Part shown: piece after piece, positions 19,164 through 25,977 of the stretch | How positions within the stretch are numbered: the first letter of the stretch is position 1 | Layout: each line of letters starts with the position of its first letter | Source: Candidatus Rokuibacteriota bacterium | GTDB taxonomy: Bacteria > Methylomirabilota > Methylomirabilia > Rokubacteriales > CSP1-6 | NCBI GenBank assembly: GCA_016179925.1 | Contig: JACPCG010000082.1 | Coordinates: forward strand, 1 to 43,021 | DNA: 43,021 bases | Reading direction: 5' to 3' | Program-made: the position numbers and the translations under genes | Notes under the pieces: model-generated | Seen by the model: the letters and a program-made list of their open reading frames with translations, nothing else | The model's database searches: none | What the model was told of the DNA's origin: nothing

Positions 19164-20303
19164 TCACCGCGCGCCCTCCGCGACGGGGCCGGTGATGTAG
19201 ACGAACGGCGCCTCGGAGAGATCGACCGTCTTCGGGACCGGCAGGCGCTGGCCCTTGCCGTCGGCCGTGAGCTCGACGCGGGGGCGCAGCGGGTGGTTCC
19301 GGTTCACGGCGACGACGTGCCCCACCTCGCCGGTGTTCAGGCGCACGAGGGTGCCGGGCGGGAAGACGGAGATCTCCGACAGCAGCGCCTTGATGAGCGC
19401 CGAGGAGAACGACTCGTGCCTGGAGCGCACGATCTCGCGGATCGCCTCGTGCGGCCGGAGCCGTTGCCGCGACGACGGCGGCACCGTGAGGCCGGTGTAC
19501 GTGTCCACGAGGCCGAGGATCTTCGCGTCCGGGCTGATCGCCGGCCCCTGCACCCCCTGCGGGAACCCCTGGCCCCGCTCGCGCTCGTGGTGCTGCAGCA
19601 CCGCCTCGACGATCCCGCCGTACGGCGGCGACCACTGCCGGACGAGCTCGGCCGAGCGCCCCGGGTGCGCATGGTACTGCGCCTGCTCGTCGGGCGAGAG
19701 CGCGTCGAGCTTTCGCAGGAGGCCCTCGGGCGTCTGCCAGAGCCCGACGTCGATCAGGCAGCCGGCCATGCCGAGCTGGATCAGCCGCCGCGGGTCGTAG
19801 CCGACGTCGGCGGCGATGCGCATGGAGAGCACCGCGACACGCGCCTGGTGGAACGCGAGGTAGTCCACGTCCGCGGACGCCGCCGGGTTGTTGGCCACCC
19901 AGAAGAGGTCGCCGGATCTCCCGAGCGAGACCACCACGCGCTCGATCACCCGCTCGAGGTCGCCCCAGGGGAACGGCTCGCTGGTGCGGATGAGGTCGCG
20001 CACACGTCCCAGGAAGATCTGGAGCTCCCCGAACAGCGCCTCCGCGCTCTCGCCGGGCCGCTCCGCCGGTGCCGGGGCCTGCGGGACCACGTCGGGGACG
20101 GGCGCCGGCTGGACCTCGCGCGGCGGCGGCGGCGCGGTGGCGGTCCCGGCCGGCCCCTCGGCCAGGCGCGTGCGCGGAAGATCCGGCTCCACCTGGGTCC
20201 CGGCGGGCGGCGCCCCCGCGCCGACCCGCTCGGCGGCCGGCTCCGTATCCGCCGGGGCCTTCTCGCGGACAATGCCGCGGACGAGGTCGCTCATCCGCAC
20301 CAT
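19164..20303 (-). CDS. Degenerate HD-GYP domain protein of the EPS locus
   Basis: 379 residues. Residues 1-100 are a low-complexity Pro/Ala-rich region (APPPPREVQPAPVPDVVPQ). The HD-GYP domain follows (FHQARVAVLSMRIAADVGYD; LGMAGCLIDVGLWQTP; HPGRSAELVRQW; VLQHHERERGQGFPQGVQG; ILGLVDTYTGLT). The family hydrolyses cyclic di-GMP at a metal centre. Here the diagnostic LLHDIG reads CLIDVGL, so the HD histidine is Ile, and GYP is GFP. Several other metal ligands (the HPG and HHER histidines) persist. It may therefore be a c-di-GMP sensor rather than an enzyme. A C-terminal about 60-residue beta module (LVRLNTGEVGHVVAVNRNHP) resembles the tail of related HD-GYP proteins. Start ATG at 20303 overlaps the ATPase stop (TGATG). 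Confidence 0.8.
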   Translation of the reverse strand: MVRMSDLVRGIVREKAPADTEPAAERVGAGAPPAGTQVEPDLPRTRLAEGPAGTATAPPPPREVQPAPVPDVVPQAPAPAERPGESAEALFGELQIFLGRVRDLIRTSEPFPWGDLERVIERVVVSLGRSGDLFWVANNPAASADVDYLAFHQARVAVLSMRIAADVGYDPRRLIQLGMAGCLIDVGLWQTPEGLLRKLDALSPDEQAQYHAHPGRSAELVRQWSPPYGGIVEAVLQHHERERGQGFPQGVQGPAISPDAKILGLVDTYTGLTVPPSSRQRLRPHEAIREIVRSRHESFSSALIKALLSEISVFPPGTLVRLNTGEVGHVVAVNRNHPLRPRVELTADGKGQRLPVPKTVDLSEAPFVYITGPVAEGAR

Positions 20304-21109
20304 CAGGCGACCCCCACCATGTCCTTGATCACCTCGGCGATGATCTTCTCGCCGATCTCCTTGACGCGCTTCGAGTAGCCGACGAGCAGCGCGACATCGC
20401 AGAGGTTGTTGATCTCGCGCGGCGTCCCGCGCGTGAAGTCGAAGATGAGCTTGATCGCCTCCTCGGTGAAGAGCTGGTTGGGCTGCCCCGCCATCTTCAG
20501 GCGATGGGCGATGTAGTTCGCGGTGTGCGTGTAGTCGAGCGTGTTGAGGTGGTAGCGGAGGGTGATCCGCTGGTCGAGGTGCTTCATCCGCCGCACCTTG
20601 ACCGCGAGCTCCGGCGAGCCGATGAGCAGGAGCGTCACCAGGAACCGGTCGTCGGTCTGGAAGTTCAGGAGCAGGCGCAGCTCCTCGAACACGGCATCGT
20701 CGTCGATCAGCTGCGCCTCGTCCACGATCACGACGCTGTCGCGCCCGGCCTGATAGTTCCGGAAGAAGACGTCGTTCAGCGCGTGGAGCAGCTCGGGCTT
20801 GCGCTGCTCCGCGGTCTCGACACCGAGCTGGTAGAGCACCTCGCGGAGGAAGTCGACCGCGTTCCAGCTCGGGTTGGTGAGCAGCCCGATCTCGTAGCGC
20901 TCGCCCTCGAGCCGCTGGATGAGCGCGCGCGACAGCATGGTCTTGCCGCACCCGTATTCGCCCGTGAGCATCCCGCACCCCTTGCGGTGCCGGACGGTGT
21001 AGACCAGGCGCACGAGCGCCTCCTCGTGCTCGGGCGAGAGGTAGAAGAATTTCGGGTTCGGCGAGTTGTCGAACGGCGGCTCGGTGAGCTCCCAGTAGGC
21101 TTCGTACAT
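20303..21109 (-). CDS. ExeA/GspA-like AAA ATPase, PEP-CTERM/EPS-locus type
   Basis: 268 residues. The N-terminal tag MYEAYWELTEPPFDNSPNPK is the hallmark of ExeA/GspA-type ATPases (usual form: FGL...PF...PDP). Walker A GEYGCGKTMLSR, Walker B DSVVIVDEAQLI and sensor/arginine region MKHLDQRITLRYHL are intact, and the protein ends without a peptidoglycan-binding domain. From memory this matches the secretion-ATPase subfamily found next to exosortase (PEP-CTERM) EPS loci. It probably energises or gates assembly of the exporter. Start ATG at 21109 overlaps the exporter stop (TAATG). Longer in-frame extensions upstream lie inside the exporter gene and were discarded. Confidence 0.9.
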   Translation of the reverse strand: MYEAYWELTEPPFDNSPNPKFFYLSPEHEEALVRLVYTVRHRKGCGMLTGEYGCGKTMLSRALIQRLEGERYEIGLLTNPSWNAVDFLREVLYQLGVETAEQRKPELLHALNDVFFRNYQAGRDSVVIVDEAQLIDDDAVFEELRLLLNFQTDDRFLVTLLLIGSPELAVKVRRMKHLDQRITLRYHLNTLDYTHTANYIAHRLKMAGQPNQLFTEEAIKLIFDFTRGTPREINNLCDVALLVGYSKRVKEIGEKIIAEVIKDMVGVA

Positions 21110-22659
21110 TACCTGGTGACCTCGATGGGGCCGCCGAAGATGAGGTAGACGCCGGTATACGCGGTGACGAGGGAGGCGATCGCCTGCGCGATCGTCAGGT
21201 AGTCCTGCCACCACTTCACCGCGACCTCGGGGACGGTCACGACCGCGCCCGGCTCGAGCGGCGGCGCGTCCGCCATCGCGTAGGTCTGGCCGCTGCGGAA
21301 CGTCACCGAGGTATTCCTGAGCTTCGCCCGGTTGGTCGGGCCGCCGGCGAGGATCACGTACTCGCGCGGCGTGAGCTCCGGCCGGAAGTCCACGCCGCCC
21401 GGCGCCTTCACCTCGCCGACGATGTAGACCTTGTCCTCGACAACCGGCAGCGCCACGACGTCGCCGTTCTGGAGCAGGACGTTCTGCGTCTCGTCTTTCT
21501 CGACGAGCAGCCGCTGCAGGTCCACGGGGATCCGCTGGCGGGGTCCGCTGACGCCGCCGCGCTCGATCACCGCGAGCCGCAGCTCGGCGTAGGCCGCGGC
21601 GCCGCCGGCCCTGAACACGATGTCCCGCACGCGGTCGCCCTGCGCCAGCTCGAAGCGCTGGACGATCGTCGCCTTCCCCGCGATGGTCGTCTTGCTCGAC
21701 TCCGGCCCGCCGAGGAAGGCTCCACGGACCTCGACGACGTCCTGGAGCGCCGACAGGGGCGGCACGAACAGCGTGTCGCCGGGCTGGAGCGTGACGTCGG
21801 CCGGGCGCCGGAGCGCGGTGCGGAGGTCGAGCGGGAGCGTCTCCTTGCGCCCGTCCGGGCCGACGCGCGTGAGGCGGGCGTCGCCGCCGGTGGCGGCCTG
21901 GACCGGGCCGCCGACCAGGTCAAGCAACGCGGCGAGCGAGGGGCTCGGCCCGATCTCGTACTCGCCGGGCCGGCGCACGGCGCCCGCGAGCGTCACCGAC
22001 GGGCCCTTGGGCGGCACCACGATCCTGAGCCCCTCCTCGACGAACGGGTTCTGCGCGAGGTCGCCGCGCAGCTCGAAGCTCAGGAGGTCGAACTCGCTCG
22101 GCACGCCCTGCCTGGTGACGACCACACGCCGCACGCTGCCGCGCGGCGTGATGCCGCCCGCCTCGAGGATCACGTCGTGCACCCGCCGCGTCGCGGTCAC
22201 GATCAGCGTCCCGGGGCGCTCGACCTCGCCCGACACCGTCACCTCGAAGGCGCGCGGCGCGATGACGGCCACGGTCACGTCCACGAACCTGAACACCGCG
22301 CGCGCCCGCTCCACGACGCGCCGGTGCGCCTGGAGCAGCGTGAGGCCGGCGAGCGGGATCGAGCCGATGGGCGGCACGCTGACCGCACCCTCGAGATCCA
22401 CGACGACCTGTGAGCGGATGACCTCGAGGCGGCCGGCGATCTGCACATCCAGCAGATCGCCCGGGCCGAGGCGGTAATCCGGGCCCGGGATGGTGCGGCC
22501 CGTCAAGGGGGCCGGTGCGGGCTGCGTCACGGTGCGGCCGGCCAGCGGCGGGGCGGCCGGCGGCCCCGGTGCCGCCGGCTGGGCCAGTCCGAGGTTGGGC
22601 GCCAGTAGAGACACGACGAGCGTGACGCTGAGCGTTTTTCGCAAGATATGGCGCCTCAT
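21109..22659 (-). CDS. Wza-like polysaccharide export protein with SLBB domains
   Basis: 516 residues. The ATG at 22659 gives a signal peptide (RRHILRKTLSVTLVVSLLAP, cleavage near GLAQ), and longer upstream starts would lack it. A Pro/Ala-rich stretch precedes the Poly_export domain (PDYRLGPGDLLDVQIAGRLE). Three or four SLBB-type beta-grasp units follow (VTVSGEVERPGTLIV, VTLAGAVRRPGEYEIGPSPS, VEVRGAFLGGPES, VYIVGEVKAPGGVDFRPELT). The C-terminus has a hydrophobic/amphipathic helix (YLTIAQAIASLVTAYTGVYL) where Wza builds its outer-membrane helical barrel. It forms the pore through which the EPS leaves. No lipobox cysteine is seen, unlike canonical Wza. First gene of the 22 kb operon. Confidence 0.9.
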   Translation of the reverse strand: MRRHILRKTLSVTLVVSLLAPNLGLAQPAAPGPPAAPPLAGRTVTQPAPAPLTGRTIPGPDYRLGPGDLLDVQIAGRLEVIRSQVVVDLEGAVSVPPIGSIPLAGLTLLQAHRRVVERARAVFRFVDVTVAVIAPRAFEVTVSGEVERPGTLIVTATRRVHDVILEAGGITPRGSVRRVVVTRQGVPSEFDLLSFELRGDLAQNPFVEEGLRIVVPPKGPSVTLAGAVRRPGEYEIGPSPSLAALLDLVGGPVQAATGGDARLTRVGPDGRKETLPLDLRTALRRPADVTLQPGDTLFVPPLSALQDVVEVRGAFLGGPESSKTTIAGKATIVQRFELAQGDRVRDIVFRAGGAAAYAELRLAVIERGGVSGPRQRIPVDLQRLLVEKDETQNVLLQNGDVVALPVVEDKVYIVGEVKAPGGVDFRPELTPREYVILAGGPTNRAKLRNTSVTFRSGQTYAMADAPPLEPGAVVTVPEVAVKWWQDYLTIAQAIASLVTAYTGVYLIFGGPIEVTR

Positions 22660-22692
22660 CCCGGCTCCGCGAACCAGGCTAACAATTAAGGT

Positions 22693-22722
22693 ATTCTCTC
22701 TTTTCGCGCTTTGGAGCGTCAA
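22693..22722 (-). promoter_or_regulatory. Candidate promoter of the EPS operon
   Basis: On the minus strand TTGACG (22717-22722) and GAGAAT (22693-22698) are separated by 18 bp, within an AT-rich island that stands out from the GC-rich surroundings and lies 34-63 bp before the exporter ATG. The -35 matches the sigma-70 consensus at 5 of 6 positions and the -10 at 4 of 6. Confidence 0.5.
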
Positions 22723-22751
22723 GAAAAATGCATACGATTGCAATAGTTTCC

Positions 22752-22781
22752 TTGACACCTGGGCCTTCCCGCCGGTACCAT
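22752..22781 (+). promoter_or_regulatory. Candidate sigma-70 promoter of the HtrA-type protease gene
   Basis: TTGACA (22752-22757, perfect -35) and TACCAT (22776-22781) are 18 bp apart, about 50 bp upstream of the protease ATG. It is divergent from the EPS operon promoter. Confidence 0.6.
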
Positions 22782-22832
22782 CCGTTGCGCTTCCCGGTCT
22801 CGGCCCGCGGCTCGAGTCGGCAGGCGATCCCG

Positions 22833-24017
22833 ATGGCGGTTAAGAGTGCCCGAGTCGCCCTGATCGTCAGCGCCGTTTTCGCTTTCTCCGGCGCTGGTTT
22901 CTGGCTCCACGCGCTCCTCGTGAGCCCGTCTCCAGGCGCGCGGATAGAGGCTCCTACACCCCAGAGTACCCCCGATGCGCTCCAATCGGCGTTCATCAGC
23001 GTGGCAGAGCGCGTCCGGCCGGCCGTGGTGCACATCGGGACCGTCCAGGTGGCGAGGCCCCGGCGGCCGCCGGGGGTGCCCGGCCCGTTCGCCGACGACC
23101 CCCTGTTCAAGGACTTCTTCGACCAGTTCTTCGGGCGCGGCCCCGGCCGCCGCGAGGAGTTCCACCAGCCGGGGCTCGGCTCGGGCGTGATCATCGACAA
23201 GCGCGGCTACGTCCTCACCAACCTGCACGTCGTCCGCGGCGCGGACGGCGTGACCGTGCGCCTGGCGTCGAAGGAGGAGTTCCGCGGCCGCATCGTCGGC
23301 TCCGACGCGAAGACCGACCTCGCCGTCATCCGCTTCGAGCCGACCGTGCCGCTCACGGTGGCGACGCTCGGCAACTCCGACGCGCTCCGCGTCGGCGAGT
23401 GGGCGATCGCGATCGGCAACCCGTTCGGGCTGGACCAGACGGTGACGGTCGGGGTCGTGAGCGCGACGGGGCGGTCGGACGTCGGCATCGCGACGTACGA
23501 GAACTTCATCCAGACGGACGCCTCGATCAACCCCGGCAACTCCGGCGGGCCCCTGGTGAACCTGCGCGGCGAGGTCATCGGCATCAACACCGCGATCGTC
23601 GCGGCCGGACAGGGGATCGGCTTCGCCATCCCCACGAACATGGTCAAGCGCATCACGGGCCAGCTGATCGACCGCGGCAAGGTCACGCGTGGCTGGATCG
23701 GCGTCGCGATGCAGCCCCTGACGACCGAGCTCGCGCAGGCCCTCGGCCTGCGCGATACGCGCGGGGCGGTCGTCTCCCGCGTGTACCCGAGCAGCCCCGC
23801 CGCCGCGGCGGGCCTCCTCCCGAACGACGTGATCGTCGCCTTCGACTCCACCGCGATCGAGGACTACCGCCACCTCCAGCGCCTGTCGGCGGACGCGGAG
23901 GTGGGCAGGACGGTCACGCTTCAGATCGTGCGCAGCCGCGAACGGAAGAGCGTCCAGCTCACGGTCGCGGAGGCGCCCGACCGCGTCGGTCCCGAGGCCG
24001 CGCCGCCGCGCCGCTGA
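22833..24017 (+). CDS. HtrA/DegP-type periplasmic serine protease
   Basis: 394 residues from the ATG at 22833. This start puts an uncleaved or cleavable hydrophobic segment (VALIVSAVFAFSGAGFWLHA) at the N-terminus. An upstream in-frame ATG would bury it, and it lies too close to the promoter. The S1C catalytic triad is present: H132 (TNLHVV), D162 (KTDLAVI) and S237 (GNSGGPL). A loop rich in Phe and Pro (FADDPLFKDFFDQFFG) precedes the protease domain as in DegS/MucD relatives. One PDZ domain follows (about 290-380: RGWIGVAMQPL ... GAVVSRVYPSSPAAAAGLLP). Role: degradation of misfolded envelope proteins or regulated cleavage of a membrane regulator. It is divergent from the EPS operon, so a stress link is possible but not shown. 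Confidence 0.92.
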   Translation: MAVKSARVALIVSAVFAFSGAGFWLHALLVSPSPGARIEAPTPQSTPDALQSAFISVAERVRPAVVHIGTVQVARPRRPPGVPGPFADDPLFKDFFDQFFGRGPGRREEFHQPGLGSGVIIDKRGYVLTNLHVVRGADGVTVRLASKEEFRGRIVGSDAKTDLAVIRFEPTVPLTVATLGNSDALRVGEWAIAIGNPFGLDQTVTVGVVSATGRSDVGIATYENFIQTDASINPGNSGGPLVNLRGEVIGINTAIVAAGQGIGFAIPTNMVKRITGQLIDRGKVTRGWIGVAMQPLTTELAQALGLRDTRGAVVSRVYPSSPAAAAGLLPNDVIVAFDSTAIEDYRHLQRLSADAEVGRTVTLQIVRSRERKSVQLTVAEAPDRVGPEAAPPRR

Positions 24018-24079
24018 GCGCGACGCCCGCCGCCGGCAAGTGTCGCGTCGACGAAATCCTGTGAACGATCGCGCGTGGC

Positions 24080-24105
24080 GGCTGCGCTTCGACGACGGCG
24101 CAGCC
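24080..24105. terminator. Stem-loop between convergent genes
   Basis: GGCTGCGC (24080-24087) and GCGCAGCC (24098-24105) form a perfect 8-bp stem with a 10-nt loop between the protease gene and the convergent kinase-like gene. No U-tract follows on either strand, so factor-independent termination is uncertain. Confidence 0.4.
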
Positions 24106-24122
24106 GGTCCCCTCCGGCGGAA

Positions 24123-24950
24123 CTAGGCGACGAAGGGCGGGATCGGCGGGATCTCGAGCTGCTGGGTCTTGACTTCGCTGACCCCGGGCACCGTGCGGGC
24201 GACTTCCACCGCGCGGTCGAGCGCGGCCGTGCCCTCGAGCGTGACGGTCCCGCCGTGCGCCTCGACCGTGATGCGGTACCGGCGTGTCTCGGGATGCGTC
24301 GCGAGCGCCACCTGCACCCGCGAGGCGAGCGCGCGGGAGGCCACGAGCTGCCGCCCCTCGTCGGTCGTCGCCATCTCCGGGCGGCGCGCCAGGCGCTCGA
24401 CGACGTCCACGACCGCGTCGTAGCGGAGCTTCTCGGTGTTGACGATCAGCTCGTAGAGCGTCGGGTCCGCGACGTCCACCTCGTAGAGGTACTTCATCCG
24501 GCCCGACTTCTCCGCGTCGTCACGCCGCACGAAGTCCGCCGCGGCCCGCTGGTTCGGCGTCTCGCCGGTCATCTCCGCGGTGCGCTTGATCCACTGCTTC
24601 ACGCGGTGCTCGAAGGCCGCGATGATCCGCACGCGGAGCGCGTGGGGGACGCCGCGGAGGAGCCACTGGCCGCCGCCGCGCATCAGCACGGCGTTATCGA
24701 GCTCGGCGAACTCGAGGAGCGTCGTCTGCAGCACCGTGATGTGCTGGCGCGTCTCCGTGTCGAAGCGCTCGAAGAGGGTCGGCTTGGACTCATCGAGGTG
24801 GGACAGCCGCTCCTCGGCGAGCCCGTAGCGCCGGGCCGCGTCCAGCAGGAGCTCCTGGTTCACGTAGCGATAGCCGAGCCGCTGCGCGAGCCCCATGCCG
24901 ACTTCGGGACCGCCCGCGCCCATCTGGTGCGAGATGACGATGATAGCCAT
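24123..24950 (-). CDS. Cytidylate kinase-like protein fused to a BON domain
   Basis: 275 residues. Residues 1-190 match the cytidylate-kinase-like family (ISHQMGAGGPEVGMGLAQRL at the P-loop position, YRYVNQELLLDAARR, MRGGGQWLL, RVRIIAAFEHRV, DDAEKSGRMKYLYEVD, YELIVNTEKL). The P-loop has GAGG but no GKS/T lysine, as is usual in that family. Residues about 205-265 form a BON domain (VQVALATHPETRRYRITVEA, GTVTLEGTAALDRAVEVART, VSEVKTQQLEI), a module normally found in periplasmic or lipid-binding proteins. No signal peptide is seen. The start is 3 bp downstream of a 65-residue gene, which suggests co-translation. It may bind nucleotides or act on an unknown phosphate substrate. Confidence 0.8.
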   Translation of the reverse strand: MAIIVISHQMGAGGPEVGMGLAQRLGYRYVNQELLLDAARRYGLAEERLSHLDESKPTLFERFDTETRQHITVLQTTLLEFAELDNAVLMRGGGQWLLRGVPHALRVRIIAAFEHRVKQWIKRTAEMTGETPNQRAAADFVRRDDAEKSGRMKYLYEVDVADPTLYELIVNTEKLRYDAVVDVVERLARRPEMATTDEGRQLVASRALASRVQVALATHPETRRYRITVEAHGGTVTLEGTAALDRAVEVARTVPGVSEVKTQQLEIPPIPPFVA

Positions 24951-24953
24951 GGC

Positions 24954-25151
24954 TCACCCCCGCCGGTACTTGTCTTTGAGCGCCGTCGGCGCGATCGCGA
25001 TCCGCTTGCCGCCGACGTCGTCCAGGATGTACACCTCGTCTGCGAGCGATCCGCTGGCGAACACCTCGAACACCTCGAGCGCCGCCTCGAGCGTCGCCTC
25101 GGGACGGCCGTCCATCAGCTCCTCGACGGCGGCGCGGGGAAGTCGTTTCAT
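24954..25151 (-). CDS. Small hypothetical protein (65 aa)
   Basis: ATG at 25151 with AGGGGG about 8 nt upstream. The protein begins MKRLPRAAVEELMDGRPEAT, continues through LEAALEVFEVFASGSLADEV and ends DDVGGKRIAIAPTALKDKY plus RRG. It is acidic in the middle and basic at the ends, with one amphipathic helix. No family recognised. It sits 3 bp before the kinase-like/BON gene and behind a good promoter, so it is probably its operon partner. Confidence 0.7.
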   Translation of the reverse strand: MKRLPRAAVEELMDGRPEATLEAALEVFEVFASGSLADEVYILDDVGGKRIAIAPTALKDKYRRG

Positions 25152-25200
25152 GCCACCCCCTGGGGACGCCAAGCCTATCCCACAACGGCACGGGCGGGCA

Positions 25201-25229
25201 AGCCTACGGAGCCGGGTCGCCGACGTCAA
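25201..25229 (-). promoter_or_regulatory. Candidate sigma-70 promoter for the 65-aa / kinase-BON operon
   Basis: Minus-strand TTGACG (25224-25229) and TAGGCT (25201-25206) with exactly 17 bp between them, 50 bp upstream of the ATG at 25151. On the plus strand a CATAAT (25239-25244) lies close by and could serve the divergent gene at 25255. Confidence 0.55.
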
Positions 25230-25254
25230 GCGCTATGACATAATCGAGCCCGCC

Positions 25255-25977
25255 GTGCGGTTCCGCCGTCCGACCCTCGCGTGCGCGCTGGCCGGCACCT
25301 CGGTGCTGCTGCTGTCGAGCGCGCTCGCCGCCGGGCCCGCGCTGACGCTGCCCGTCGAGATCCCCGCCGCCGAGCGGGACCGGCTCCGGCAGGTCGCCGA
25401 GACCGCGTCCGTCTCGACGCGCGCCGCGGGCGAACCCTTCATCACCCGGCGCGACATCTTCGAGTACCTCCTCGACCACCCCGAGTTTGCGACGCACGTC
25501 GCGCGGGCGCTCCGGCTCGCGCGCTACCGGATCTGGCGCGGCCCGGAGGGCCTCTGGCTCGACGACGGCTGGGGCGCCATCGGGCAGTTCTCGCTCGTGT
25601 ACGCGGCGACCGGCAGGCGCGTGATGTACGCGCGGGGCGTGTACACGCAGTGGTTCCTGCCGACGATCCGCGGCCGGGCCGTCGTCGTCATCGAGTACGG
25701 GGTCCAGCCGGCGCCGGACCACCGGAGCCTCATCACGACGACCGTCACCGGCTTCGTGAAGCTCGACAACCGCGTCCTCGACCTCGCGGGACGCCTCGTC
25801 GGCGCGGCGGCCGCCGCCAAGGCGGAGAAGGAAGCGCGGAAGCTGGTGAAGGTATTCGCACGCGCCAGCCGCGCCATCGACGACGACCCCGCGGCGGTCG
25901 CGGCACTCGTGAGCCAGCGTCCCGACGTGCCGCGGCACGAGCTGGAGGAGTTCCGCCAGCTACTCGATCTTCGCTAG
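25255..25977 (+). CDS. Exported protein of unknown function
   Basis: 240 residues from a GTG at 25255, which gives a clean signal peptide (RPTLACALAGTSVLLLSSAL, cleavage after AAG or so). The start has no clear ribosome site and lies only 10 bp after a CATAAT hexamer, so a short or leaderless transcript is possible. The mature part has FITRRDIFEYLLDHPEFATH, a probable helical bundle, then a beta-rich block (RIWRGPEGLWLDDGWGAIGQ, FSLVYAATGRRVMYARGVYT, RAVVVIEYGVQP) and an alanine-rich helix ending in a basic/acidic tail. I do not recognise a named family. The beta block could bind a lipid or sugar. It converges with and overlaps the TPR gene by 18 bp at the 3' end. Confidence 0.75.
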   Translation: MRFRRPTLACALAGTSVLLLSSALAAGPALTLPVEIPAAERDRLRQVAETASVSTRAAGEPFITRRDIFEYLLDHPEFATHVARALRLARYRIWRGPEGLWLDDGWGAIGQFSLVYAATGRRVMYARGVYTQWFLPTIRGRAVVVIEYGVQPAPDHRSLITTTVTGFVKLDNRVLDLAGRLVGAAAAAKAEKEARKLVKVFARASRAIDDDPAAVAALVSQRPDVPRHELEEFRQLLDLR

